From Aeolococcus sp050734155 (GTDB taxonomy: Bacteria; Chloroflexota; Dormibacteria; Aeolococcales; Aeolococcaceae): a stretch of 64,000 nt of DNA. This document shows, piece after piece, positions 1 through 8,736 of the stretch (within the stretch, counting starts at the first letter, position 1; every line of letters begins with the position of its first letter). The notes beneath the pieces are model-generated. The model ran no database searches and had not been told where the DNA came from. It was given only the letters and a program-made list of their open reading frames with translations. The position numbers were made by a program, and so were the translations under genes. The DNA lies in the NCBI GenBank assembly GCA_050734155.1, contig JBOHUD010000064.1, positions 124,001-188,000 on the forward strand, in the 5' to 3' direction.

Positions 1-48
1 GAGCGTCACCACCACGGCGATGAGCAAGAACTCGCTGAGCGAACGCAT
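1..48 (-). CDS. Start of a membrane protein gene (partial, runs off left edge)
   Basis: Only the first 16 codons are inside the window. They read ATG then residues RSLSEFLLIAVVVTL, a short polar start followed by a hydrophobic run typical of a signal anchor or first membrane helix. A well-formed promoter sits just upstream (see next entry), with its -10 box only 6 nt before the ATG and no Shine-Dalgarno, which suggests a leaderless message. Function cannot be told from this fragment. Confidence 0.4.
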   Translation of the reverse strand, partial: MRSLSEFLLIAVVVTL

Positions 49-54
49 TGCCCG

Positions 55-83
55 AGCGTACAGGCGGCCAGGCCACGCCGCAA
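55..83 (-). promoter_or_regulatory. Candidate sigma-70-type promoter, leaderless, for the left-edge gene
   Basis: On the minus strand a -35-like TTGCGG (78-83) and a -10-like TACGCT (55-60) are separated by 17 bp, and the ATG follows after 6 nt. The geometry would put the transcript start at or next to the ATG. This is read from sequence only. Confidence 0.4.
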
Positions 84-143
84 GCAGATGCTGCGGCGAG
101 GATCGTTGTGGTCACAGCCGGGTCGGACGGCCGGCAGGTTGGC

Positions 144-939
144 CTACGCCGTGGCGCTGGCGAGGAATGCATCCAGCGTCGACTGCGCCTGCGCGGCGAC
201 GGCAAAGTGAAGAAGCTGGGTGCCGTGGTCGGTGCCGGGCAGCAGCAGCAGTTGTTTGTGATGGGACGGACACGCCGCATACATCGCTCTGGCGTCCGCC
301 GGGTAGAACATGCTGTCGCGAGCATCCATGAACAGGATAGGGATGGCCAGCTGCCTGGCCGCCACCATGGCGTCGTTTCCCTGAAAGAACGATGGACCGA
401 CAGGCTGGCGACCCGGCGACCACTGGCGAGATGCTCGTCGCCGCCACCAGGGACGCCGTGCCACCCATGGATGCCCCCATCAGCACGATCTGCGTCGCCG
501 CCTCACTACGAAGCTCAGCTGCGGCGCCGGCAACATCCTCAATGAGATTGTCGCCGAAGTCGAACGCCAGCGCTCGCTTGCCCTGGTCGCGCAGGTGCTC
601 CGCATAGGACACCCAGCCGCAGAGGTCACCCATGTATTCATGGGCGAGCACCACGCCCACCGCCCCGCTGCCGAACTCGGCCCCGATCACCTGCTCGCCC
701 CCGCCGCTGAACACCACCTCGCGAGCGTGATCGCTCGGCCTGATGCACACATCGAGAGGCGGTGGGGTCGGAGAGGGGGCGATGCTCGGCGAGGTCTTCG
801 CCGACGCCGGACGTCCGGCGCTGCCGCACGCCGGCAGGGCACTCAGGGAAAGCAACGCTATGAGAGACAGAAGCGATTGGCGAGCGCGGCCGACGCTCCG
901 CGCCGCTGCCGTGGTTCTGGATTGGTCCTCACCCCGCAT
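144..939 (-). pseudogene. Alpha/beta-hydrolase lipoprotein, frameshifted
   Basis: The N-terminal part has a basic start, a hydrophobic signal peptide and a lipobox (LPAC), a Pro/Ser-rich linker, then a hydrolase core with nucleophile elbow GASMGG. The matching C-terminal half, with an acid-loop region (ILFMDARDS) and the catalytic His (PGTDHG), lies in a different frame. Around positions 397-414 the reading frame jumps. Restoring one G in the G run at 412-414 and one at 397-398 gives the smooth reading SPVVAGVASLSGPSFFQG. So the present sequence lacks two bases, by mutation or sequencing error. The start at 939 was chosen to give a normal signal peptide; a longer start at 1020 would abut the tRNA. 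Likely a secreted esterase or dienelactone-hydrolase-like enzyme if intact. Confidence 0.7.
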
Positions 940-1025
940 CCCGCAACGATTCCACGAGTATCTCCCCATCGGAGCCGTGGTCGCAGTGGAGGGAGCATGG
1001 CGGCATCGAGTGCAACACACAGAAG

Positions 1026-1109
1026 TGCCGGGAAAGGGAATCGAACCCTTACGCCCTTACGAGCACAGCGCCCTGAACGCTGCGTGTCTACCAGTTCCAC
1101 CACCCCGGC
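1026..1109 (-). tRNA. tRNA-Leu (anticodon CAG)
   Basis: The minus strand folds as an 84-nt class II tRNA. The acceptor stem is GCCGGGG with TCCCGGC (last pair G-U) and discriminator A. The anticodon stem is CAGCG/CGCTG around loop TTCAGGG, giving anticodon CAG. The variable arm is long, as in leucine tRNAs, and the T arm AAGGG-TTCGATT-CCCTT is intact. CCA is not encoded. Confidence 0.95.
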
Positions 1110-1147
1110 GCGTGACGGCGGTCACCGATCCTAGCAAGTGCACCGGG

Positions 1148-2743
1148 TCAGCCCCGATGCCAGCCGGTGATGTCGTTGAAACGCGCCGCGCTCGAGCCCA
1201 CCGGCGGGATCCGGACGGTGATCCCGGGGCGGACGACCAGGGAGAGCTCCGGTGTCTCCAGGAACACCGCGGGCAGGTCGTCCGCGAGCTGCGACGACAC
1301 CGCGGCCGCCGCCGCGACCCGGGCTGCGGTGGTGGACAGGGTGGTGAGCTGGTCGAGGGCCTGGTCGAGGAAGGGGTCGACCGGGCCGCCGGAGACGTTG
1401 AAGCCCGCTGGGGGCACCGCCGTCGACCGCCAGAACGAGCTGACGTCGGGGTCGGGCCCGTTGTCCCAGTCGGCGACCGCCACGTCGTAGCCTCCCCCGC
1501 GGACGAGCAGCTGCCGGAGCGAGGCGGTGGGCATGGTCGTCACCTGGACCGAGATCCCCACCGGCGTGAGCTGGGAGGCAATCCCTGCGGCCAGATCGGG
1601 AAGGGGGATGACGTCGGCGACGGCCAGGCGGAGCTGCAGGCGGGTGCCGCCGCGGCTCCGCACCCCGTCGGGTCCCGCCACCCAGCCCGCGGCCTGCAGC
1701 GCGCTCTCCGCGGAGCCGGGGTTGCCCGGCGGCGGCGGCCGTCTGGGCGACGCCCAGGCCAGGCCCGCCGGAACGGCGCCGGTCTGGGCCACGGCCATGC
1801 CGCGCAGGGGGCCGGCCACCAGCGCCGCGCGGTCGATGGTGGCGGCGATCGCCTGGCGCACCGTGGCGTCGGCGAGGACCGCGGCGCGCTCGTTGAAGAG
1901 CAGGTCCACGAACCGGAAGCTGGCGATGTTGTGGGGGACGCCGCCCGCGGCGGTCAGCTCCGCGCGCTGCACCGGGTCGGTGGCGAGGACGCCGTCCACG
2001 TTCCCAGCCCGGAACGCGGTGGCGGCGTCGGCGAAGCTGCTGAAGAGGTCGATCTCCACCTGGTTGAGGCGCGGTGCCACGGCGGCGTGGGGGTTGGGGA
2101 ACAGCGTCACCGTGCTCGCGTTGGCGCTCACCACCTGGAATGAGCCGGAGGTGATCATCGGCAGGGCCGCCGTCCGGGGCAGGGCGCGCAGGGCGGACGC
2201 CGTCAGCGATCCCACAGGAAGGATGGGCAGCTGGGTCAGCTGGGCGGGGAACGACGCACGCGGGCCGGCGAGGTCGAAGCTCACCCCGTCGCCAACGACC
2301 TGCGCGTGCACGTCGCGCCAGGGGGCGGCGGTGGCGGCGTCGCCGAAGCCGGGCGACTGCACCCACAGGACGGTGGCGAGGACGTCGGCGGCGGTCACCG
2401 GCCGGCCGTCGGACCAGCGCTGTCCCGGCTTCAGCGGCAGGTGGTAGGTGAGCCCGTTCTGGCTGACGCTGTAGCCGCCGGCCAGGTCGGAGACCGGGAC
2501 CGCTCGGTCATCGAGGCGGAGCAGGCGCCGGTAGAGCAGCTTCCCCAGGTCACGGACGGAGGGATCGGTGGCCCCCACCAGGGGGTCCAGCGAGAGGGGA
2601 CGCTCATCGCTGACCAGGCCCTCGCGGTAGTCCGGCGTGGCCGTCCTGAGGTGGGAGACGGCGCTGGCGCCGAGCACGGTGGCGGCGACCACGACCAGGA
2701 CCAGGACCGCGCCGATCTCGGCGCGGCGGTGACGCCGGGCTAG
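1148..2743 (-). CDS. ABC transporter substrate-binding protein, family 5 (oligopeptide/dipeptide type)
   Basis: A membrane-anchored or secreted extracytoplasmic binding protein. A basic stretch (ARRHRRAE) and a hydrophobic helix (IGAVLVLVVVAATVLG) are followed by the SBP_bac_5 fold: the N-terminal lobe motif YHLPLKPGQRWSDG with PVTAADV, and family-like repeats through to the C-terminus. It sits directly behind secG and no permease or ATPase genes are near, so its transporter partner, if any, is elsewhere. The start is unresolved. The signal-anchor begins exactly at the secG stop, but no ATG, GTG or TTG is there; an in-frame CTA overlaps the secG TAG, and the first ordinary in-frame codon is GTG at 2692, inside the helix. 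The substrate is unknown. Confidence 0.8.
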   Translation of the reverse strand, partial: LARRHRRAEIGAVLVLVVVAATVLGASAVSHLRTATPDYREGLVSDERPLSLDPLVGATDPSVRDLGKLLYRRLLRLDDRAVPVSDLAGGYSVSQNGLTYHLPLKPGQRWSDGRPVTAADVLATVLWVQSPGFGDAATAAPWRDVHAQVVGDGVSFDLAGPRASFPAQLTQLPILPVGSLTASALRALPRTAALPMITSGSFQVVSANASTVTLFPNPHAAVAPRLNQVEIDLFSSFADAATAFRAGNVDGVLATDPVQRAELTAAGGVPHNIASFRFVDLLFNERAAVLADATVRQAIAATIDRAALVAGPLRGMAVAQTGAVPAGLAWASPRRPPPPGNPGSAESALQAAGWVAGPDGVRSRGGTRLQLRLAVADVIPLPDLAAGIASQLTPVGISVQVTTMPTASLRQLLVRGGGYDVAVADWDNGPDPDVSSFWRSTAVPPAGFNVSGGPVDPFLDQALDQLTTLSTTAARVAAAAAVSSQLADDLPAVFLETPELSLVVRPGITVRIPPVGSSAARFNDITGWHRG

Positions 2744-2976
2744 CGGCCGCCGAGGTAGGTCTCGACGATCGACACCGCCACGAAGAGCATGATGAAGACG
2801 ATCGTCACGCGCAGGAGGCTGGCCTCCAGCCCGCGACGGCGGCGATAGCCGCCACCCGAGTCCCCACCGCCGCCGATGGTCCCGCCCAGGCCGGTCGCTT
2901 TCGGCGTCTGGAGCAACACGCCAAGCATCACCAGCACTCCGAGGACGTCCTGGGCGACGGCGAAAGCGGCCTTCAC
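2740..2976 (-). CDS. secG: Preprotein translocase subunit SecG
   Basis: A 78-residue protein with two membrane helices (VAQDVLGVLVMLGVLLQ and TIVFIMLFVAVSIVETYL) separated by a Gly-rich loop starting GLGGTIGGGG, the usual SecG layout. It is the accessory subunit of the SecYEG channel in the inner membrane. The GTG start at 2976 is set by a strong Shine-Dalgarno (GGAGG about 8 nt upstream). It lies near the glycolytic genes, as in many Gram-positives and actinobacteria, although here a divergent gene and gpmI intervene. Confidence 0.92.
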   Translation of the reverse strand: MKAAFAVAQDVLGVLVMLGVLLQTPKATGLGGTIGGGGDSGGGYRRRRGLEASLLRVTIVFIMLFVAVSIVETYLGGR

Positions 2977-3081
2977 GCAAAGAAACCTCCGAGTCCCACG
3001 GGCGGAAAGTATACGTGGCGACGCCGGTTCGATCCCCCGGGACGGGTTGCCCGTCACTGATTTGTGTATTCTCGACCGCAC
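2977..3081. promoter_or_regulatory. Divergent promoter region between secG and the PLD-like gene
   Basis: On the minus strand a good -10 (TATACT, 3008-3013) precedes the secG Shine-Dalgarno, giving a leader of about 25 nt. On the plus strand TATTCT (3067-3072) lies 9 nt before the ATG at 3082, without a Shine-Dalgarno. No clear -35 box was seen for either. Confidence 0.4.
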
Positions 3082-4125
3082 ATGCGCGCCCTCCAGCTCC
3101 TCAGCATCGCGGTGCTGCTCGCCGCCACCGCCTGCGGCTCCCCTCCCCCGCCGGCCGGCCTCGGCGGGGCGGCGGTGACCGAGCTGCCCCTGCTGGCCCC
3201 GGCCGCCCCGGTCGTCGACGGCGGCGACACCGTCACCGTGCTGCGCTCCGGCGAGCCCACCTTCGGCGAGCTCGATCACCTCATCGAGGCTGCCCGGCGC
3301 AGCCTCGCGGTCGAGGTCTACGAGTTCGGCCGCGCCGACCTGGTCGCTGCGCTCATCGGGGCCCATCGCCGGGGAGTCGCCATCAGCGTCATCGACGATC
3401 CCTCCGAATCGGCCTCCGCGGCCACCGCGCAGGCGCTCCGCGCCGAGGGCATCGACGTCGCCGACTACCCGATCCGGGCGAGGATGATCGACCACGTCAA
3501 GCTCCTCGTCGTCGACGCCACCGTGGCCGTGGTGGGGGGCATCAACTGGGGGGCGGCGTCGGCCGGGAACCACGACTTCGACGTCGAGGTGCGCGGGCCG
3601 GTGGTGGCGAACCTCGAACGCGTCTTCACCCGCGACCTGGTCACCTGCGGACGCACGGGCGTGGTCCCGCCGCCGCGCCCCGACCCCGCCATCCTGGTGG
3701 GCACGACCCTTCCCGGAGCCGAGATCCTCCCCATGGTGGAGCGGGTCATCTCGACCGCCCGGCGACAGCTCGACGTGGCCATGTACACGCTCACCGACGC
3801 CGCCGTGGTGGCCGCCATGGAGGCGGCCCGGGCGCGCGGCGTGCGCGTCCGCGTGCTCCTCGACCCCAGCGAACGCCCCAGCGACCCCTCGGCGGTGTCG
3901 CTCCGCGCCCATGGGGTGTCGGTGCGCCTCTACCGCAGCAGCGGGGAGCTGCTCCATGCCAAGGCGGCGATCGCCGATCGCGCCTCGGTCGTCCTGGGCA
4001 GTGCCAACTGGACGATCAGCGGCTTCGAGCACAACCACGAGCTCGACGTCACCATCCCTGATGACCCGGACATCGCCACCGCCTTCGAGGAGCAGTTCGC
4101 CGCAGACTGGGCGGCCAGCGCCTGA
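3082..4125 (+). CDS. Secreted phospholipase-D-like lipoprotein (two HKD motifs)
   Basis: A signal peptide with lipobox (AATAC) is followed by two PLD half-domains. The first has HVKLLVVD (His at residue 138) followed by GGINWG; the second has HAKAAIAD (His at residue 292) followed by GSANWT. Both fit HxKx4D with the downstream GG/GS-N element, so both halves of the active site look intact. The family cleaves phosphodiester bonds in phospholipids or DNA; the substrate here is unknown. The ATG at 3082 is chosen over an in-frame ATG six codons earlier because it gives a compact signal peptide. It is convergent with gpmI, with 9 bp between the stops. Confidence 0.85.
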   Translation: MRALQLLSIAVLLAATACGSPPPPAGLGGAAVTELPLLAPAAPVVDGGDTVTVLRSGEPTFGELDHLIEAARRSLAVEVYEFGRADLVAALIGAHRRGVAISVIDDPSESASAATAQALRAEGIDVADYPIRARMIDHVKLLVVDATVAVVGGINWGAASAGNHDFDVEVRGPVVANLERVFTRDLVTCGRTGVVPPPRPDPAILVGTTLPGAEILPMVERVISTARRQLDVAMYTLTDAAVVAAMEAARARGVRVRVLLDPSERPSDPSAVSLRAHGVSVRLYRSSGELLHAKAAIADRASVVLGSANWTISGFEHNHELDVTIPDDPDIATAFEEQFAADWAASA

Positions 4126-4134
4126 CCGCGCTGC

Positions 4135-5667
4135 TCAGCAGAGGCTGCGCCCGGTCATCTCCTCGGGGACATCGAGGCCGATCGCGGTCAGCACGGTGGG
4201 GGCGATGTCCTGCAGGCCGCCGCCGTCACGCAGGCTCGTCGCATCGGTGCCGCAGAGGATGACGGGGACCCTGCTCTGGGTGTGGGCGGTGAGCGGCGAG
4301 TTGTCGCGCACGTCGATCTTCAGCTCCGCGTTGCCGTGATCGGCGGTGATCAACAGGCCGCCCCCCGCCGCCTCGACGGCATCCAGGATGCGCCCGAGGC
4401 ATCCATCCACCGCCTCCACCGCACGCACTGTGGCCGCGAACACACCGGTGTGGCCGACCATGTCGGGGTTGGCGAAGTTGACCACGATGAGCGCGTCGTC
4501 GCCGCGCTCGAGGTGCTCGACGACAGCGTCGGTGATCCCCCTCGCGCTCATCGCCGGGGTGAGGTCGTAGGTCGCCACCCGCGGAGAGGGAACCAGCAAC
4601 CGGTCCTCGCCGCTGAACGGCTCCTCGCGGCCGCCGTTGATGAAGTAGGTGACGTGCGCGTACTTCTCTGTCTCCGCGACATGGAACTGGTGCAGCCCGG
4701 CGGCACCGACCTCCTCGGCCAGCGTGTGGCTGACGTCCCGGCTGGGAAAGGCGACCTCGGCAGCGAGGTCGCGCTGGTATTCGGTGAAGGTCACGAAGTG
4801 GAGGTCGTCGACCACCCGCGAGCGCACGAACCCCGAGAATTCGGTGTCGACGAGGGCGTGGCTGAGCTGGCGGGCGCGGTCGGGGCGAAAGTTGAAGAAC
4901 ACCACCGAGTCGCCGGAGTCGATGCCCACCGGCCGGCCGCCCTCGGAGACGACCGACACCGGTGCGACGAACTCGTCGGTGACGTCCTGCGCGTACTGTG
5001 ACCTCACGTACTCCACCGCGTCGGCGGCGACCGCCTCGCCGTCCCCGACCAGCGGCCGGTAGGCTCGCTCGGTGCGGTCCCAGCGGGTGTCGCGATCCAT
5101 GGCGTAGTAGCGCCCCATCACCGAGGCGACCCGTCCGCACCGGGCGGCGGCGAGGTCGGCGGCGAAGCGGCCCAGGAACCCGGCGGCGCTGCGGGGCGGT
5201 TCGTCGCGTCCGTCGGTGAACGCGTGGAAGAAGACTCGCTCCAGGCCACGCCGCCGGGCCAGCTCGGCAAGGGCCACGGCGTGCGCCTGGTCGCTGTGGA
5301 CACCGCCGGGCGACACCAGCCCCAGGCAGTGCAGGGAGGTGCCCCGCCGGCGGGCGCTGTCGACCGCGGCGCAGAGCACGGCGTTGTCGAAGAAGCTGCC
5401 GTCGCGGATGGCCCGGTTGATGCGGGTCAGCGGCTGAAAGATCACCCGGCCCGAGCCCATGGTGAGGTGGCCGACCTCGGAATTGCCCTGCTGGCCGTCG
5501 GGCAGCCCCACCGCCTCACCGCTGGCGGCGACCGTGGTCCACGGACAGGTGCGCATGAGGCGGTCGACCACCGGGGTCGACGCCGCCGCGATGGCGTTGC
5601 CGGCGGCGTCATCGGAGTGTCCCCAGCCGTCGAGCACAGCCAGGACGAACGGCCGGACCGTCCTCAC
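4135..5667 (-). CDS. gpmI: 2,3-bisphosphoglycerate-independent phosphoglycerate mutase
   Basis: Interconverts 3- and 2-phosphoglycerate in glycolysis through a phosphoserine intermediate. The alkaline-phosphatase-like metal site is visible: LDGWG with Asp13, catalytic Ser63 in QQGNSEVGH, NFANPDMVGHTG and ITADHGNAE near the C-terminus. The length of 510 residues is normal. The GTG start overlaps the tpiA stop by 4 bp (GTGA), so it is the last gene of the gap-pgk-tpiA-gpmI unit. It is the Mn/Co-dependent, cofactor-independent enzyme, not GpmA. Confidence 0.95.
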   Translation of the reverse strand: MRTVRPFVLAVLDGWGHSDDAAGNAIAAASTPVVDRLMRTCPWTTVAASGEAVGLPDGQQGNSEVGHLTMGSGRVIFQPLTRINRAIRDGSFFDNAVLCAAVDSARRRGTSLHCLGLVSPGGVHSDQAHAVALAELARRRGLERVFFHAFTDGRDEPPRSAAGFLGRFAADLAAARCGRVASVMGRYYAMDRDTRWDRTERAYRPLVGDGEAVAADAVEYVRSQYAQDVTDEFVAPVSVVSEGGRPVGIDSGDSVVFFNFRPDRARQLSHALVDTEFSGFVRSRVVDDLHFVTFTEYQRDLAAEVAFPSRDVSHTLAEEVGAAGLHQFHVAETEKYAHVTYFINGGREEPFSGEDRLLVPSPRVATYDLTPAMSARGITDAVVEHLERGDDALIVVNFANPDMVGHTGVFAATVRAVEAVDGCLGRILDAVEAAGGGLLITADHGNAELKIDVRDNSPLTAHTQSRVPVILCGTDATSLRDGGGLQDIAPTVLTAIGLDVPEEMTGRSLC

Positions 5668-6440
5668 CGCATCGCGCCGGCCGTCGCGGCGGCGGCCACG
5701 ATGGCGGCGAAGGCGTCCGCCTTCAGGCTGGCACTCCCGATCAGGCCGCCGTCGATGTCGGGACGAGTGAAGAGGTCGGCAGCGTTGGCGGCGGTGACGC
5801 TGCCGCCGTAGAGGACCCGGGGTGCGGCCCCGGCGCGATCGGCGACGTGCTCACGGATGTGGGCACACACCTCCTGGGCCTGCTCGGGGCTGGCGGTGCG
5901 CCCCGTGCCGATGGCCCACACCGGCTCGTAGGCGATCACCCAGTCGGCCGCGGACGGGGCGTCACCGATGGCCGCGAGCACCGCGTCGAGCTGGCGGTCG
6001 ACGACCGCTGACGTGGCCCCCGCATCGCGCTCGCTCTCCGTCTCCCCCACCGCGACGATGGCTCGCAGGCCGTGACGCCGCGCTGCCGCGAACTTGCGCC
6101 CCGTCTGCTCATCGGTCTCGCCGCGGAGATGGCGCCGTTCCGAATGACCCACCAGCACCAGGTCGCACCAGCCCGCGAGCATGGCCGCGGAGACCTCTCC
6201 GGTGAAGGCGCCCTCCTCCTCGCAGGACACGTTCTGGGCACCGAGCAGCACCGAGCTGGCCGACACCTCCTTGGCGACCGGCCAGAGGTGCACGAAGGGC
6301 GGCAGCACGGCCACCTCGACAGCCGTCTGCGCCGAGCATTGCCGCACCACCGCGCGGGCCAGCGCCAGCCCCTGCTCGACTGTGGTGTTCATCTTCCAGT
6401 TGCCGGCGACCATCGGCAGCTGCAGCGAGGATCCGCTCAC
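5664..6440 (-). CDS. tpiA: Triosephosphate isomerase
   Basis: Interconverts dihydroxyacetone phosphate and glyceraldehyde 3-phosphate. Active-site elements are present: GNWKMN with Asn14 and Lys16, the His in GHSERR, the catalytic Glu in YEPVWAIGTG, and the phosphate-binding YGGSV. The length of 258 residues is normal. The GTG start overlaps the pgk stop by 4 bp, and its own stop overlaps gpmI, indicating translational coupling across the operon. Confidence 0.96.
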   Translation of the reverse strand: MSGSSLQLPMVAGNWKMNTTVEQGLALARAVVRQCSAQTAVEVAVLPPFVHLWPVAKEVSASSVLLGAQNVSCEEEGAFTGEVSAAMLAGWCDLVLVGHSERRHLRGETDEQTGRKFAAARRHGLRAIVAVGETESERDAGATSAVVDRQLDAVLAAIGDAPSAADWVIAYEPVWAIGTGRTASPEQAQEVCAHIREHVADRAGAAPRVLYGGSVTAANAADLFTRPDIDGGLIGSASLKADAFAAIVAAAATAGAMR

Positions 6441-7633
6441 GAGCCCACCGGCTCGCGGTCGCGCAGCGCGGCCACCCCGGGCAGGTCGTGGCCCTCGAGC
6501 AGCTCCAGCGTGGCCCCACCACCGGTGCTGATGAAGTCGATGCTGTCAGAAACGCCGGCATCCGCGACGGCGGCGTCGAGGTCACCACCACCGACCACGC
6601 TGAACGCCGGGCTCCTGCCGAGAGCGCGAGCCACCTCGCGCGTGCCCCGGGCAAACGCCTCGATCTCGTAGATGCCCAGGGGGCCGTTCCAGATCACCGT
6701 CGCGGCGGAGGCGAAGGCCGCGGTGATGGCGGCCACGGCCGCCGGGCCGATGTCGACGACCATGCGATCGTCGGGAATGGCATCCCAGGCGACCACCTCG
6801 GTGGGCGCTCCCTCGGCGGCGCGGGGCGCGACGACCACGTCGACGGGCAGGTGGATGGTGCCCGGGGTCGCCTCCGCGGAGCGGAGCACCTCGCGGGCCA
6901 TGCTCACCCTGTCCTCCTCGACCAGCGAGCGGCCGGTGCCGGCTCCCCTGGCACGGAAGAAGGTGCACGCCATGGCCCCGCCGATGTAGAGGCTGTCCAC
7001 CCTGCCGGCAAGGGTGGTGAGCAGCTCGAGCTTGGTCGAGATCTTGGCGCCACCCAGCACTCCGACCAGCGGCCGGCGGGGATCGTCGAGCACGCCCTGG
7101 AGGATCTCCAGCTCGCGCGCCATCAGTTGGCCGGCCACGGCGGGAAGGAGGCGGGCGACGCCCACGGTCGAGGCGTGGGCGCGGTGGGCGGTGCCGAAGG
7201 CGTCGTTGACGAACACGTCGGCGTACGCCGCCAGGCGCCCCGCCAGCTCGGCATCGTCGCGCTCCTCCCCCGCTTCGAAGCGCACGTTCTCGAGCATGGC
7301 CACGTCGCCATCGCGCAGTCCTCGCACCAGCAGCTGCGCCGAGGACCCGATGACGTCGGCGGCCACGGGCACGTCGACGCCGAGCAGCTCGCCGAGCCGG
7401 TCGGCGACCGGACCCACGGTCAGCGACCTGTCGACGCGTCCTCCGGGGCGGCCCAGGTGGGTGACGATGATCGTTCGCGCCCCCCGCTCCCGCAGGGCGG
7501 TGATGGTGGGCAGGGCGGCGCGGATGCGACGGTCGTCGGCGACCCGCCCCTCGTGCAGCGGCACGTTGAAGTCGACGCGCAGAAGCACGTTCTTGCCGCG
7601 GACGTCGACATCGTCGAGGGTGGCCTTGGGCAT
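6437..7633 (-). CDS. pgk: Phosphoglycerate kinase
   Basis: Transfers the acyl phosphate of 1,3-bisphosphoglycerate to ADP. The N-terminal substrate domain has LLRVDFNVP and the HLGRPGG element; the C-terminal nucleotide domain has VLGGAKISTKLELL, WNGPLGIYE and the Gly-rich VVGGGDLDAAV with STGGGATLE. The length of 398 residues is typical. It follows gap by 10 bp and overlaps tpiA. Confidence 0.96.
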   Translation of the reverse strand: MPKATLDDVDVRGKNVLLRVDFNVPLHEGRVADDRRIRAALPTITALRERGARTIIVTHLGRPGGRVDRSLTVGPVADRLGELLGVDVPVAADVIGSSAQLLVRGLRDGDVAMLENVRFEAGEERDDAELAGRLAAYADVFVNDAFGTAHRAHASTVGVARLLPAVAGQLMARELEILQGVLDDPRRPLVGVLGGAKISTKLELLTTLAGRVDSLYIGGAMACTFFRARGAGTGRSLVEEDRVSMAREVLRSAEATPGTIHLPVDVVVAPRAAEGAPTEVVAWDAIPDDRMVVDIGPAAVAAITAAFASAATVIWNGPLGIYEIEAFARGTREVARALGRSPAFSVVGGGDLDAAVADAGVSDSIDFISTGGGATLELLEGHDLPGVAALRDREPVGS

Positions 7634-7643
7634 CGCCGAGAGA

Positions 7644-8651
7644 TCAGAGACGGCCGGCGATGTGCTCGGCGAGGTCGACGACCCGGCACGAGTATCCCCA
7701 CTCGTTGTCGTACCAGGAGAGCACCTTCACCGTGCGGTCGCCGACCATCATGGTGGAGGGCGCGTCGACGATCGAGGAGTGGCTGTCGTGGAGGAAGTCG
7801 ACGGACACCAGCTGCTCGTCGGAGACGGCGAGGATGCCGCTGAGCGAGCCGTCCGCGGCCTCGCGCAGCTCGGCGTTGACGCCCTCGACCGTGGCGGGAC
7901 GGCTCAGGGTGGCGGTGAGGTCCACCAGGCTGACGTCGCTCACCGGCACGCGCAGCGACATGCCGTGCAGCTTGCCCTTGAGCTCCGGCATGACCAGGGC
8001 CATCGCCCCGGCCGCGCCGGTGGACGTGGGGATGATGGAGAGGCCGGCGGAGCGGGCCCGCCGGAGGTCCTTGTGGGGCGCGTCCAGGAGCACCTGGTCG
8101 TTGGTGTAGGCGTGGATGGTGGTCATCAGCCCGGCCTCGATGCCGAAGCTGTCGCTGAGCACCTTGGCGACCGCGGCCAGGCAGTTGGTGGTGCAGGAGG
8201 CGTTGCTGACGATGTGGTGTTCGTTGGGGTTGTAGGCGGTGTGGTTCACTCCCACGCACACGGTGATGTCCTCGTTGGTGGCGGGCGCGGAGATGATCAC
8301 CTTCCTGGCGCCGGCCTCGATGTGGGCGCGGGCCTTGGTCGCGTCGGTGAAGAATCCGGTCGACTCGATGACCAGGTCGACGCCGAGGTCGCCCCAGGGC
8401 AGTCGCTGCGGATCGCGCTCGGCGAGCACGGTGAGGCGCGCGCCGTCGACTGCGATCTGCTCGCCGTCGACGCCGACCTGTCCGGGGAATCGACCGAGGA
8501 CCGAGTCGTGCTTGAGGAGGTGGGCGAGGGTGGCCGCGTCGGTGAGGTCGTTGACGGCGACGAACTCGAGAGCGGAATTGCGCTCGCGAGCCGCCCTGTA
8601 CACGTTGCGTCCGATCCGACCGAAGCCGTTGATGCCAACCTTGACACCCAT
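7644..8651 (-). CDS. gap: Glyceraldehyde-3-phosphate dehydrogenase, type I
   Basis: Oxidises and phosphorylates glyceraldehyde 3-phosphate using NAD+. The Rossmann start is VGINGFGRIGR and the catalytic Cys153 lies in SNASCTTN, with TGAAGAMALVMPEL and SWYDNEWGYS further on. At 335 residues it is a standard GapA. It begins the glycolytic operon, 85 bp after whiA, with a GGGGAGAG element about 10 nt before the ATG. Confidence 0.96.
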   Translation of the reverse strand: MGVKVGINGFGRIGRNVYRAARERNSALEFVAVNDLTDAATLAHLLKHDSVLGRFPGQVGVDGEQIAVDGARLTVLAERDPQRLPWGDLGVDLVIESTGFFTDATKARAHIEAGARKVIISAPATNEDITVCVGVNHTAYNPNEHHIVSNASCTTNCLAAVAKVLSDSFGIEAGLMTTIHAYTNDQVLLDAPHKDLRRARSAGLSIIPTSTGAAGAMALVMPELKGKLHGMSLRVPVSDVSLVDLTATLSRPATVEGVNAELREAADGSLSGILAVSDEQLVSVDFLHDSHSSIVDAPSTMMVGDRTVKVLSWYDNEWGYSCRVVDLAEHIAGRL

Positions 8652-8736
8652 GCGTCATCTCTCCCCAGCAGAAAGGCCGCGCTCGGCGCGGAGGGGAGCC
8701 GACACTACCACTGCGATCGGCTCAACCGTGCCATGG

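Noticed and set aside
743..2366. Long plus- and minus-strand frames over the binding-protein gene
   Set aside because: They are shadows of the minus-strand SBP_bac_5 gene and are Arg/Gly/Pro-rich without motifs.
3015..4061. Second long plus-strand frame overlapping the PLD-like gene
   Set aside because: No motif; the correct frame carries both HKD motifs and a signal peptide.
4110..4150. Terminator between the PLD-like gene and gpmI
   Set aside because: No stable stem with a T tract could be found in the 9-bp gap.
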